A stretch of 52,462 nucleotides of DNA. It comes from Halalkalirubrum salinum (GTDB taxonomy: Archaea; Halobacteriota; Halobacteria; Halobacteriales; Haloferacaceae). The stretch covers positions 1 to 52,462 of the forward strand of contig NZ_SRSG01000056.1 of the NCBI RefSeq assembly GCF_005543295.1, given 5' to 3'. Numbering within the stretch: position 1 is the first letter of the stretch; each line of letters begins with the position of its first letter. The position numbers and the translations under genes are program-made. Below are positions 46,430-52,462 of this stretch, one piece after another. Below the pieces are notes generated by a model. It was not told the origin of the DNA and made no database searches. It worked only from the letters and a program-made list of their open reading frames with translations.

Positions 46430-46959
46430 CAGACTGCTTCTGGCTCACCAGTGGGGTTTTCGACCGCGCTGAGCGCGAGCGCCACTTCAGCGAATGCGAG
46501 GTTCCGCCGCGTCGTTCGCCACTTCAGGAGCGTCTCTGCGTCGATCTCCGCGTGGGATCGGACGGCGTCATCGGGCGAGTTAGCGCCGAAGCGGTCGCCG
46601 TACTCTCGAAGCTCCTCGCGCATCTCCAGAACGCGTGTCGAGAGCGTATCGGTGTCCGTTTCGTCGAGGATACGCCGAGCCTGTTCGAGGGCGAGCGAGT
46701 CCGTGGACCGCTGATACAGCGTTCCCGTCGAGTCTGGTGACGCGGTCTCTGCCACGTAGCCGTGTTCGACAAGCGAACGGAGGTGCTTGCGGGCTGTCTG
46801 CTCCGACGTAAGGGCCTTTTTGGCAACGATCGCCGCGCTCATGGGCTCGTACGCCGTGCGCATCACTGACCGCACACGGTCGAACGGGCTGGTCTCACGC
46901 TTCCAGTCCTCTTTGGCGCGCTCGTTCACATCTTCGAACGGAGGGGCAGATTCTGGCAT
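46429..46959 (-). CDS. DUF7342-like winged-helix regulator
   Basis: The 176-aa protein has a winged-helix segment with EPMSAAIVAKKALTSEQTARKHLRSLVEHGYVAETASPDSTGTLYQRS (residues about 38-86), where the recognition helix is TSEQTARKHLRSLVEHG, followed by a helical C-terminal domain. Haloarchaeal DUF7342 proteins have this layout and are often paired with small genes as here. It is the first of a two-gene operon and probably acts as the antitoxin or autoregulator. Confidence 0.75.
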   Translation of the reverse strand: MPESAPPFEDVNERAKEDWKRETSPFDRVRSVMRTAYEPMSAAIVAKKALTSEQTARKHLRSLVEHGYVAETASPDSTGTLYQRSTDSLALEQARRILDETDTDTLSTRVLEMREELREYGDRFGANSPDDAVRSHAEIDAETLLKWRTTRRNLAFAEVALALSAVENPTGEPEAV

Positions 46960-47308
46960 CGAATTACTATACGAGACAGGAGCAGATCACTCTTCGGGAT
47001 GCTATTCTTATCCTCCTGGCCTGTCGGGTGCGTATCAGTACGCCTAAGAGCCAATGAGCGACTTTCCTCACTCTACACGGGTTGCTGGAGGACTGTACTT
47101 CTCCTCTCAACCAGGTTGCGAGGACGTCTTCGCGGTCCAATGCGATTTCTTGAACGGCTGAAATTCAGAGAGATTGCGAGGCGGATACCCCGAGGCTTGA
47201 CCTCGGGGAGGAAGCCGACACTCGATGACACAAACCACGTACGATGGCAAGGCTGACTCCCCACACCTGAAAAATACTTTCAAGTATCACTAAGCATACT
47301 AATGAAGT

Positions 47309-48538
47309 ATGGAGGTCGTTAGGAACATCCAGATAAAGCTCGACGTTCCCGAGGACGCTCATAGCGTTCTCGATGAGACGTTCGAGCAATTCCAACAGGC
47401 GGCCCAACACGTCGCTGACGCTGGATGGAGTGACGACCCCACAGAAATCGAGGACACGAAGAACACGCTCCACGAACAAACCTACACTACTGTTCGGGAG
47501 CAGACTAGTCTGCAAGCCAGTCTCGTCCAATCTGCTCGAGATCTCGCCGCCGACGCGCTCGGCAACTGCAAAGACCGCATCCTCGACGAAGGTGAAAAGG
47601 CAAGCAAGCCTGAGTTCCGAGGGAGCGTCGTCGTGTACAATGGGCGCACCATCACGTACAACGACGACCACGTAACGCTCGCAACCGTGGACGACCGCGT
47701 GACTGCCGAGTTCGTCACACCCGAGGATGACGAGGGGACACCGTTTGCGGAGTATTGGACGTCAGAGTGGGAACGGAAGGAAGCCACGCTCCACAAGCCT
47801 GACGGCACGTACTACCTCCACGTCGCAGTCGAGAAAGAAGTCGAACCCGCCGATTCTAGCGACGATTCGACCGAGAACGGAGTGGTTCTTGGCGTTGACT
47901 TGAACGTGGACGGCTACCTGGCCGTCACCTCAACGGGAACGTTCCTTGGAAACGCAGACTACCTCAACCACTGCCGCGACGAGTATGAGCGTCGGCGCGG
48001 CAACCTCCAACAGACAGGCACTCGCTCCGCACACCTTACCATCAAGAGCATCGGCTCACGGTTCGCTCGGTGGAGTGCAGACTACCTCCACCGCATCTCG
48101 AAAGCGATTGTGCAGGAAGCCGTGGAGAACGACTGTACGGCGATTGCGTTCGAGAACCTGACGCATATCCGCGAACGCATCTCGAACGCCTCGAAGTTCC
48201 AGCAGTGGGCGTTCCGCGAACTCCAACGCCACGTCGAATACAAAGCCGAAGAATACGGCATCGACGTGGACGATGTTGCCCCTGCATACACGTCGCAGCG
48301 GTGCAGTCACGGCGAATGCGGATTCACCCACGAGGACAACCGAGATGGTGACGAGTTCGAGTGCCTGAAGTGTGGTAAGGAACTCCACGCCGACTATAAC
48401 GCCGCTCGGAATATCGGGTGGCGTCTTATCCAGCACTGGCTCAAGTCTGGTGCTGGACGGGCCACCAGTCAACTGGCCCTCAAGTCAGGGACGCTGAACG
48501 CGAACGGTCGATTCAGACCTACTGCACTACTCAGTTAG
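47309..48538 (+). CDS. TnpB RNA-guided nuclease (IS1341-type)
   Basis: The 409-aa TnpB begins MEVVRNIQIKLDVPEDAHSV. The RuvC-like domain has the three acidic residues in GVDLNVDGYLAV (D), IAFENLTHIRERI (E) and the terminal ELHADYNAARNIG (D). The zinc-finger-like insert has CSHGECGF...FECLKCG, four cysteines as expected. Such proteins cut DNA guided by an omega RNA encoded at the element's right end. All catalytic residues are present, so it may be active. GATC, abundant in host genes, is almost absent here, in line with recent acquisition. Confidence 0.94.
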   Translation: MEVVRNIQIKLDVPEDAHSVLDETFEQFQQAAQHVADAGWSDDPTEIEDTKNTLHEQTYTTVREQTSLQASLVQSARDLAADALGNCKDRILDEGEKASKPEFRGSVVVYNGRTITYNDDHVTLATVDDRVTAEFVTPEDDEGTPFAEYWTSEWERKEATLHKPDGTYYLHVAVEKEVEPADSSDDSTENGVVLGVDLNVDGYLAVTSTGTFLGNADYLNHCRDEYERRRGNLQQTGTRSAHLTIKSIGSRFARWSADYLHRISKAIVQEAVENDCTAIAFENLTHIRERISNASKFQQWAFRELQRHVEYKAEEYGIDVDDVAPAYTSQRCSHGECGFTHEDNRDGDEFECLKCGKELHADYNAARNIGWRLIQHWLKSGAGRATSQLALKSGTLNANGRFRPTALLS

Positions 48539-48590
48539 AGCGGGAGTCCACTGACAAGCCTCGGGGCTTGACCCCGAGGCGGTTGACCAG
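48440..48590 (+). ncRNA. Predicted omega RNA overlapping the tnpB 3' end
   Basis: In IS200/IS605 elements the guide scaffold RNA runs from the end of tnpB through the right-end hairpin, and the guide is the flanking DNA that follows. The hairpin at 48558-48580 would be the last scaffold stem, and the guide would start soon after, near 48581-48600. This assignment is by analogy with known TnpB systems, not by a sequence match to a known scaffold. Confidence 0.45.
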
Positions 48591-48718
48591 CCCGGTGTAC
48601 GTCGAAGCTGTTTGGCTTCATCAACTCCTCGTCTCGATATCGCTGAAAAATCCGGTGTCAGTAACCACACCCGCCTTCATACCTCTTGGCCGCCTCGATG
48701 GAAAAGTTACGAATGTAA

Positions 48719-48739
48719 GCCAGAGTACCGAGTACTGAT
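48719..48739 (+). repeat. Right copy of the direct repeat
   Basis: Matches 45914-45934 in 19 of 21 positions and ends in the identical 14 bases TACCGAGTACTGAT. It is 23 nt from the left hairpin of the second tnpB element, and the two copies bracket the toxin-antitoxin-like pair and the first element. A nearby AAAGTTACGAA (48703-48713) is the reverse complement of a sequence at 45867-45877, so the flanks share inverted similarity as well. Confidence 0.65.
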
Positions 48740-48868
48740 TTAGCTGAATTGAGGCACTAAGCCCCCTTCCTCAACGAGTGAGTGAAGCGAGCGAGTAGGG
48801 AGGGGATACAGCGCCGCACAGTTCTCATACACTCTACGGTTGCAGGCCCACACAATCACAACTCTTTT

Positions 48869-48892
48869 ATGCATATAGTAAATATAATGCAT
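48869..48892 (+). promoter_or_regulatory. Paired ATGCAT sites at the RHH start
   Basis: The palindromic hexamer ATGCAT occurs at 48869-48874 and 48887-48892, 18 bp apart centre to centre, enclosing an AT-rich core (ATAGTAAATATA) that could be the TATA element. Because the encoded protein is RHH-type, and such proteins often bind paired palindromic half-sites over their own promoter, autoregulation is a reasonable guess. Confidence 0.45.
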
Positions 48893-49015
48893 ACAGTGAA
48901 GCGGACCACAATCACGCTCCGAGAGGACCAACACAAATGGATTCAGGAACACCACTTGAATCTCTCATCGTTCATTCGTGAGCGACTTGACGAGTACATC
49001 GAGGAACACGAGTAG
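48887..49015 (+). CDS. 42-aa ribbon-helix-helix protein upstream of tnpB
   Basis: The product MHTVKRTTITLREDQHKWIQ ... LNLSSFIRERLDEYIEEHE is a minimal RHH (CopG/MetJ-like) fold: strand RTTITL, helix DQHKWIQEHH, then LSSFIRERLDEYIEE. Its stop is followed by only three nucleotides before the tnpB ATG. The start could instead be ATG 48869 or GTG 48896; ATG 48887 gives the usual N-terminus length. It belongs to the element and probably regulates tnpB. Confidence 0.75.
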   Translation: MHTVKRTTITLREDQHKWIQEHHLNLSSFIRERLDEYIEEHE

Positions 49016-49018
49016 CAG

Positions 49019-50320
49019 ATGTACTACGCCTACAACTACCGACTCAAGCCGTCCGACGCCCACCGTGAGGTGTTGGACCGCCACCGCGATATTTGTAGGC
49101 AACTATACAATCACGCGCTCTACCGCTTCGACCAAATCCCCGAGGACGCAGGTACGCTCAACCAACGTGTTCGGTCCATCCGAGACGAAATCCCCGACCT
49201 GAAAGATTGGTGGGATGACCTCTCGGACGTGTACTCGACAGTTCTGCAAACCGCAGTCATGCGAATCGAGCAGAACGTCAAAGGCCTCTCCAAACTCAAG
49301 GAGAACGGCTACGACGTCGGTCAACTCAAGTGGGAACCGCCACGGGAGTTTCGCAGTTTCACGTACAGTCAGTCTGGCTTCAAGCTCGACAAGAAGGGCG
49401 GTCAGACTGTCATGTCTCTCTCGAAACTCGCAGACATTCCGATTCGGCTTCACCGTGCCATCCCTGACGTTCACAAGAGCGACAGCTCTTGTGCAGCCCA
49501 TCAAAAATCTCCGATTTCTGAGGACGACGCGAAACTCAAGCAAGTCACGGTTAAGAAGGAATCGACGGGCGAGTGGTTCGCCACGTTCGGTGTCGAAATG
49601 GACCGCGAACCACCCGAACCGCCTGAGAATCCCGAGAAGTGCGTCGGTATCGATGTGGGGATTCTCAAGTACGCCCACGACACCGACGGCACGGCAGTCG
49701 GGTCACTCGACCTTTCCGACGAGCGCGAACGCTTGGAGCGCGAGCAACGGAAGCTCTCGCGGAAACAGCACGGGTCCAACAACTACGAAAAGCAACGACG
49801 GCGCGTTGCGAGGTGTCACGCCGACCTCCGACGGAAGCGCCGCGACTTCCTCCACAAGCTCTCGAATTACTACGCCACCGAGTACGACCTCGTAGCGGTC
49901 GAAGACCTGAATGTGAAGGGGATAATGGAGTCGCCGTCGAACAGTCGCAACACGGCGTCTGCGGCATGGCGGACGTTCCTCTCGTTACTCGAATACAAGT
50001 GTGAGCGGGAGGGAACGCACTTCGTCGCGGTCAACCCGAGAGGAACGACCAAAGAGTGTGCGTCCTGTGGCGTTTCGACGGAGAAGCCGTTGTGGGTCCG
50101 TGAACACTCCTGTCCCGCGTGCGGGTTTGAGGCGGACAGGGACGCGAACGCAGCGTGGAACATCCTTTCTCGTGGCCTCGAAGACGTAGGAGTGGGATAC
50201 TCCGAATCAACGCCTGTGGAGACTGCGCTCCCTGTGGATACGTCCGTGTCTGCAAAGCGCGTCGTTGAAACAGGAAGCCCTACCCTCAAGGAGCGAACGG
50301 CGTCAGCCGTGAGCGAGTAG
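49019..50320 (+). CDS. TnpB RNA-guided nuclease with an 18-aa hairpin insertion
   Basis: The 433-aa TnpB starts MYYAYNYRLKPSDAHREVLD. The RuvC residues are in GIDVGILKYAHD (D), LVAVEDLNVKGI (E) and DRDANAAWNIL (D). The zinc finger has CASCG and CPACGFE. An 18-residue stretch, VHKSDSSCAAHQKSPISE, lies between AIPD and DDAKLKQVTVKKE, where related proteins run straight on; the DNA there is a twin hairpin flanked by CTGA (49464-49521). The frame is preserved. The C-terminal TGSPTLKERTASAVSE is encoded by the right-end structure. GATC is absent from the gene as far as I could see. Confidence 0.93.
   Translation: MYYAYNYRLKPSDAHREVLDRHRDICRQLYNHALYRFDQIPEDAGTLNQRVRSIRDEIPDLKDWWDDLSDVYSTVLQTAVMRIEQNVKGLSKLKENGYDVGQLKWEPPREFRSFTYSQSGFKLDKKGGQTVMSLSKLADIPIRLHRAIPDVHKSDSSCAAHQKSPISEDDAKLKQVTVKKESTGEWFATFGVEMDREPPEPPENPEKCVGIDVGILKYAHDTDGTAVGSLDLSDERERLEREQRKLSRKQHGSNNYEKQRRRVARCHADLRRKRRDFLHKLSNYYATEYDLVAVEDLNVKGIMESPSNSRNTASAAWRTFLSLLEYKCEREGTHFVAVNPRGTTKECASCGVSTEKPLWVREHSCPACGFEADRDANAAWNILSRGLEDVGVGYSESTPVETALPVDTSVSAKRVVETGSPTLKERTASAVSE
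49464..49521. repeat. Twin hairpin insertion 1 (in tnpB)
   Basis: A 50-nt insert (49468-49517) is flanked by CTGA at 49464-49467 and 49518-49521. It contains hairpin CACAAGAGC-GACA-GCTCTTGTG (49472-49493), an 11-nt spacer, and hairpin AAATC-TCC-GATTT (49505-49517). With one CTGA it adds 54 nt, exactly 18 codons, so the TnpB frame survives. Confidence 0.8.
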
Positions 50321-50330
50321 GGTAGGGTAG
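50190..50330 (+). ncRNA. Predicted omega RNA of the second tnpB
   Basis: The right-end structure spans 50278-50327, with an outer stem CCCTACCCT/AGGGTAGGG and an inner hairpin ACGGC-GTCA-GCCGT (50297-50310). By analogy with TnpB systems, a guide RNA scaffold should cover the end of tnpB up to about here, and the guide follows from about 50331. Only the stems are directly seen; the 5' limit is a guess. Confidence 0.45.
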
Positions 50331-50335
50331 TTCAC

Positions 50336-50373
50336 CGCGTCGATTGAAGTGCGTATACAGCGCGTCGATTGAA
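50336..50373. repeat. Two 13-bp direct repeats beside the element's right end
   Basis: CGCGTCGATTGAA occurs at 50336-50348 and 50361-50373, 25 bp apart, immediately outside the right hairpin of the second tnpB element and before the convergent tpiA 3' end. The cause may be target duplication, slippage, or a binding site pair; I cannot tell which. Confidence 0.55.
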
Positions 50374-50390
50374 ATGAGTGTTCTGCGCGT

Positions 50391-51035
50391 TTATAATTCC
50401 GAGACGAGATCTTCCAGCACGGCTGCCGGATCGTCGGCTTTTGCGACCCCGCTGGCCAGAAGCACACCTGTTGCACCTAGTTCGCCTGCGGCGGCGACGT
50501 CATCACCGGTCGAGACGCCCGCCCCACAAAATACTGAGACCCCATCGTTTACGCGGCTGGCAGCGTCAACTGCGTTGGTCACGATGTCTGGATCCGCAGA
50601 GCTGACAGAGACGTCTCCACCGATAAGCTCCGGCGGCTCGACGGCCGCAGCATCCGGTCCGAGCGCGGCGACAGCGGCGATCTGCTCGGGGTTGTTCCCA
50701 CAAACACAGGTTTCGAGACCAGCGCGTTCGGCAGCAGCCACCGAGGCGTCGATGTCTGCGAGCCGCAGGCGGTTCTCCGAGTGATTGATCAGCGTGCCGA
50801 CCGCGCCAGCATCTGCGACCGCCTCCGCAAGCGTACTCCCAGTGTGGCTGCCGTGACCGTTCGGTGAGACGTGTTGTGCCCACGTTTCGACGCCTGTCTC
50901 GGAGACACGCTCGAGATGGGCCGCTTGGGGCGCAACTGCGATCCGAACGCCGGATTCTTCGGCCACATCGCGGGCGGCAGTTGCGATCTCGATCGGGTCA
51001 CACGGGTACGCCTTGAGGTTGACCAGGATGAACAT
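50391..51035 (-). CDS. tpiA: Triosephosphate isomerase
   Basis: The 214-aa archaeal-type enzyme interconverts dihydroxyacetone phosphate and glyceraldehyde-3-phosphate. Catalytic residues are visible: N6 and K8 ([11 protein letters not shown]), the histidine in INHSENRL and the glutamate in VEPPELIGG. The phosphate-binding GAGVSTGDD and [17 protein letters not shown] are present. Haloarchaeal TpiA is short, as here. It sits between two insertion sequences but is full-length. It links metabolically to glpK/glpABC elsewhere in the window. Confidence 0.95.
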   Translation of the reverse strand: MFILVNLKAYPCDPIEIATAARDVAEESGVRIAVAPQAAHLERVSETGVETWAQHVSPNGHGSHTGSTLAEAVADAGAVGTLINHSENRLRLADIDASVAAAERAGLETCVCGNNPEQIAAVAALGPDAAAVEPPELIGGDVSVSSADPDIVTNAVDAASRVNDGVSVFCGAGVSTGDDVAAAGELGATGVLLASGVAKADDPAAVLEDLVSEL

Positions 51036-51171
51036 ACTCTACTGAATGCTCCCCTTGACAAATAGGTTGACCCTTTCGGCCAATCTTGAGTCAGCCAAGG
51101 GCCCGCCGTCTTTACAACAGCAGTACTTTAGCTTTTGGACGGCCTCCGCTCTAAAGAAAACAGCGAGAGTT

Positions 51172-51241
51172 CCACGGGTTTCCGAAAACGTCCGTTTTCG
51201 GCTTTCGCAAATCTTCGATTTGCTCAACACCTGACCCGTGG
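51172..51241. repeat. Left-end hairpin containing twin hairpin insertion 2
   Basis: The outer stem CCACGGGT/ACCCGTGG encloses two perfect hairpins: CCGAAAACG-TC-CGTTTTCGG (51182-51201), a 5-nt spacer CTTTC, and GCAAATC-TTC-GATTTGC (51207-51223). The twin hairpins fill the loop of what would otherwise be a compact IS end structure. Confidence 0.75.
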
Positions 51242-51592
51242 GTGAATCGCGTACGCTCGCCTAATGTTCAGTATCCTCTATGTACCGAGGAACCACGTCC
51301 TCGGAAACTGCACCCGTCGTCCCGACGTAGTAGCCATCCTTCCACAGGCCACTTCCCCAGAAGTACCGCTGTTTGAGTTCAGGATGACGCTTGAGAACCG
51401 TTCGTCCCGAGTAACCTTTGAATTGCTTGGCTATCTCGGCAGGACTCCATTTCGGCTCGGTCTCCACGAACAAGTGAACGTGGTCGGAGGCAATCTCCAT
51501 CGACACAATTTCGTGACCAAACCGCTCGGCAGTCCCCCGGAACAACTCCGAAAGTTCGTCTAGAGCTACTTCCAAAATCCCGTGTCGATACT

Positions 51593-51638
51593 AAGCGGAG
51601 CGAAGCTCCGCGAGGTACGCAAAGCTCCGCTTTGCTTG
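51593..51638. repeat. Twin hairpin insertion 3 (in tnpA)
   Basis: A 46-nt insert flanked by ACT at 51590-51592 and 51639-51641 contains hairpins GCGGAGC-GAA-GCTCCGC (51595-51611) and GCAAAGC-TCC-GCTTTGC (51619-51635) with a 7-nt spacer. With the 3-nt flank it adds 49 nt and frame-shifts tnpA. Confidence 0.8.
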
Positions 51639-51648
51639 ACTTCGGACA

Positions 51649-51689
51649 TTGCAAATCTCTGATTTGCAAGCAGTCAATCTTTGATTGAC
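51649..51689. repeat. Twin hairpin insertion 4 (in tnpA)
   Basis: A 41-nt insert flanked by GACA at 51645-51648 and 51690-51693 contains hairpins GCAAATC-TCT-GATTTGC (51651-51667) and GTCAATC-TTT-GATTGAC (51673-51689), separated by 5 nt. It adds 45 nt and keeps the tnpA frame. Confidence 0.8.
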
Positions 51690-51796
51690 GACACCACACG
51701 AAATGATATTTACACGAACTAATCGAATGTCCGTGACTCCTGTAAGTTCCTATCCTAATCCCTACTTTTACTATCATTTAATTCGATAGTCAAGGT

Positions 51797-52462
51797 ATGG
51801 GTATCGAAGAAGTCACGAAGACCGCACGCACTCGACTCTGTATAGAGTCTGGTGAGCGGTCGTGGCTCAAAGATGCCCGCTTCACCGCACGAGACATCTC
51901 CAACGACACACTCCGACTCAAACAAGACGGCTACAACAAGACCGAAATTCAACGCGAAGTTGACCGCGATGACTTCCTGCGGAACAACAAGTGCGCGGTC
52001 GTCGCCAAGGCTCTGCAAGCGTGGGATTCTTACAAAGAACTCCTCAACTGGTGGCACGACCAAGACGACACCCACGTCGGGAAACCGTCGCCACCGGCCA
52101 CAGACAAGAACGGAGCCTACCCACTTGTCATGGCGCACACCGAAGGCTACCGACTCACCTGCAACGACGAAGATGACCGGGTTCAGTTCCGTGTGAGTCC
52201 GAAGCCGTATAAGAAGGTGAAAGGGCATCTTCAAGGGCGACCGGAAGATCTTGAACTCATCGAATCGGCCTTGACTGAAGATGAGTGGTCGTTGGGACAG
52301 GCTGAACTTCTGTCTCGAAAATCAAAGATTTTCGACGAGTCATCGAAGTGCCGTGGCACTTCGAGATACCGAGATGGCGTGTACTACCTACACGTCACGG
52401 TCAAAACAGAAACCAAAGTGCCTGAATCCGAAGACGCTGACACGCTCGTCGGCGTCGATATT
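51797..52462 (+). CDS. tnpB: Partial TnpB of the IS605-type element
   Basis: From the ATG at 51797 the frame is open for 222 codons to the window end (MGIEEVTKTARTRLCIESGE...). The N-terminal half of TnpB is seen, ending at LVGVDI, the start of the first RuvC motif; catalytic parts lie outside the window. Between LLSR and YRDGVYYLHVTVKTETK the insert KSKIFDESSKCRGTSR is encoded by a twin hairpin (52315-52364) in frame. It is a different TnpB family from the two at 47.3 and 49.0 kb. Confidence 0.85.
   Translation, partial: MGIEEVTKTARTRLCIESGERSWLKDARFTARDISNDTLRLKQDGYNKTEIQREVDRDDFLRNNKCAVVAKALQAWDSYKELLNWWHDQDDTHVGKPSPPATDKNGAYPLVMAHTEGYRLTCNDEDDRVQFRVSPKPYKKVKGHLQGRPEDLELIESALTEDEWSLGQAELLSRKSKIFDESSKCRGTSRYRDGVYYLHVTVKTETKVPESEDADTLVGVDI
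52315..52364. repeat. Twin hairpin insertion 5 (in tnpB)
   Basis: Two hairpins, TCGAAAATC-AAA-GATTTTCGA (52315-52335) and TCGAAGTGCC-GT-GGCACTTCGA (52343-52364), stand 7 nt apart in the partial tnpB. Together with flanks the insertion is about 48 nt, 16 codons, so the frame is retained. A flanking duplication is less clear here because both ends share TCGA. Confidence 0.7.

Larger units (their letters stand above)
47188..48590 (+). mobile_element. tnpB-only IS element (IS1341-type) with terminal hairpins
   Basis: The element holds one tnpB gene and no tnpA. At the left, CCCCGAGG-CTTGA-CCTCGGGG (47188-47208) forms a hairpin, and at the right GCCTCGGGG-CTTGA-CCCCGAGGC (48558-48580) forms a nearly identical one with the same CTTGA loop, as expected of subterminal hairpins recognised in IS200/IS605-type transposition. 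It must rely on a Y1 transposase supplied in trans. The 228 nt to the left of this (46960-47187) hold no gene and may be remnant element DNA. Exact ends are uncertain by tens of nucleotides. Confidence 0.8.
48762..50330 (+). mobile_element. Second tnpB element, with an RHH gene
   Basis: A left-end structure (about 48763-48805, arms CCCCTTCCT and AGGGAGGGG with one wobble pair) and a right-end structure (50278-50327, arms CCCTACCCT and AGGGTAGGG) are alike in sequence and bracket a tiny ribbon-helix-helix gene and a tnpB. No tnpA is present. The tnpB 3' end runs into the right structure, as is common in these elements. Confidence 0.75.
51261..51777 (-). pseudogene. tnpA: IS200-type transposase TnpA, disrupted by twin hairpins
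   Basis: The downstream frame (from about 51589) gives YRHGILEVALDELSELFR, then the catalytic HUH motif SDHVHLFVE and a C-terminal tail with the tyrosine helix region (LWKDGYYVGTTGAVSEDVV). The N-terminus starts at ATG 51777 and reads to HSISSCKYHFVWC. The two parts are in different frames. Between them are two inserts of 41 and 46 nt, flanked by GACA and ACT (plus strand) duplications. Removing both with one duplicate each reads HFVWC-PK-YRHGILEV without a gap, a normal TnpA sequence. The first adds 45 nt and keeps frame; the second adds 49 and breaks it. Confidence 0.85.
51172..52462. mobile_element. IS200/IS605-type element, partial, with broken tnpA and divergent tnpB
   Basis: A tnpA relic (minus) and a tnpB (plus), starting 19 nt apart and divergent, form the classical IS605 arrangement. 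The left end has a large hairpin (CCACGGGT 51172-51179 and ACCCGTGG 51234-51241). The right end is outside the window. Because tnpA is frame-shifted by two hairpin insertions the element cannot transpose by itself. Three further twin hairpins or pairs of inserts lie within it (51182-51223, 51593-51689, 52315-52364). Confidence 0.8.

Overview
The window is chromosomal DNA of a halophilic archaeon (class Halobacteria). Nearly every protein is strongly acidic, lysine-poor and D/E-rich. Genes are packed tightly, many look leaderless with a TATA element 25-35 nt before the start codon, and several families are haloarchaeal (GlpK-linked membrane protein, DUF3054, DUF7342-type regulators, small zinc-finger proteins, Tat lipoproteins with an RR motif and a lipobox). 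FEN1, SBDS, BolA, an Orc1/Cdc6-like ATPase and a HerA-like ATPase confirm an archaeon. GATC-containing palindromes, especially GCGATCGC, are very frequent in the ordinary genes and almost absent from the transposon block at the right end. No species name can be defended from this alone.

Layout. 1-541: the start of an acidic repeat protein leaving the window on the minus strand. 0.77-9.3 kb: an Orc1/Cdc6-like ATPase and the glycerol module, with glpK plus a membrane protein (minus) divergent from glpABC (plus). Glycerol kinase makes glycerol-3-phosphate, GlpABC oxidises it to dihydroxyacetone phosphate, and TpiA (50.4-51.0 kb) can interconvert that with glyceraldehyde-3-phosphate. 9.4-17.8 kb: a universal stress protein, an FG-GAP/UnbV-type protein, glycerate kinase, SBDS, HflX, a CobW-type GTPase and small zinc-finger or membrane proteins. 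17.9-25 kb: a C1/aldehyde region with glutathione-independent formaldehyde dehydrogenase, an aldehyde:ferredoxin oxidoreductase homologue lacking its iron-sulfur ligands, and a molybdopterin formate dehydrogenase behind a promoter region with direct repeats. 25-46 kb: aminotransferase, kynureninase, two lipoproteins (one with a frameshifted signal peptide), a tetR-MATE-MFS efflux operon with a palindromic operator, fumarase, CspA, AGE epimerase, BolA, a nucleotidyltransferase/small-protein pair, FEN1, acetyltransferase, methyltransferase, alanine dehydrogenase/ornithine cyclodeaminase, DNA polymerase IV and a HerA-like ATPase.

45.9-52.5 kb is an accessory, transposon-rich end. A likely toxin-antitoxin-like pair is followed by two tnpB-only elements with terminal hairpins, then tpiA, then an IS200/IS605-type element with a broken tnpA and a tnpB that runs off the window. 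The second tnpB is preceded by a tiny ribbon-helix-helix gene.

The most unusual signal is a set of five short 'twin hairpin' insertions, about 41-50 nt each. Each holds two different perfect hairpins, most with 7-9 bp arms and 2-4 nt loops. All five sit inside the transposon genes or transposon end. Three can be excised on paper to restore the expected protein sequence, leaving 3-4 bp flanking duplications. They look like a mobile or copied mini-element that I cannot match to a named family.
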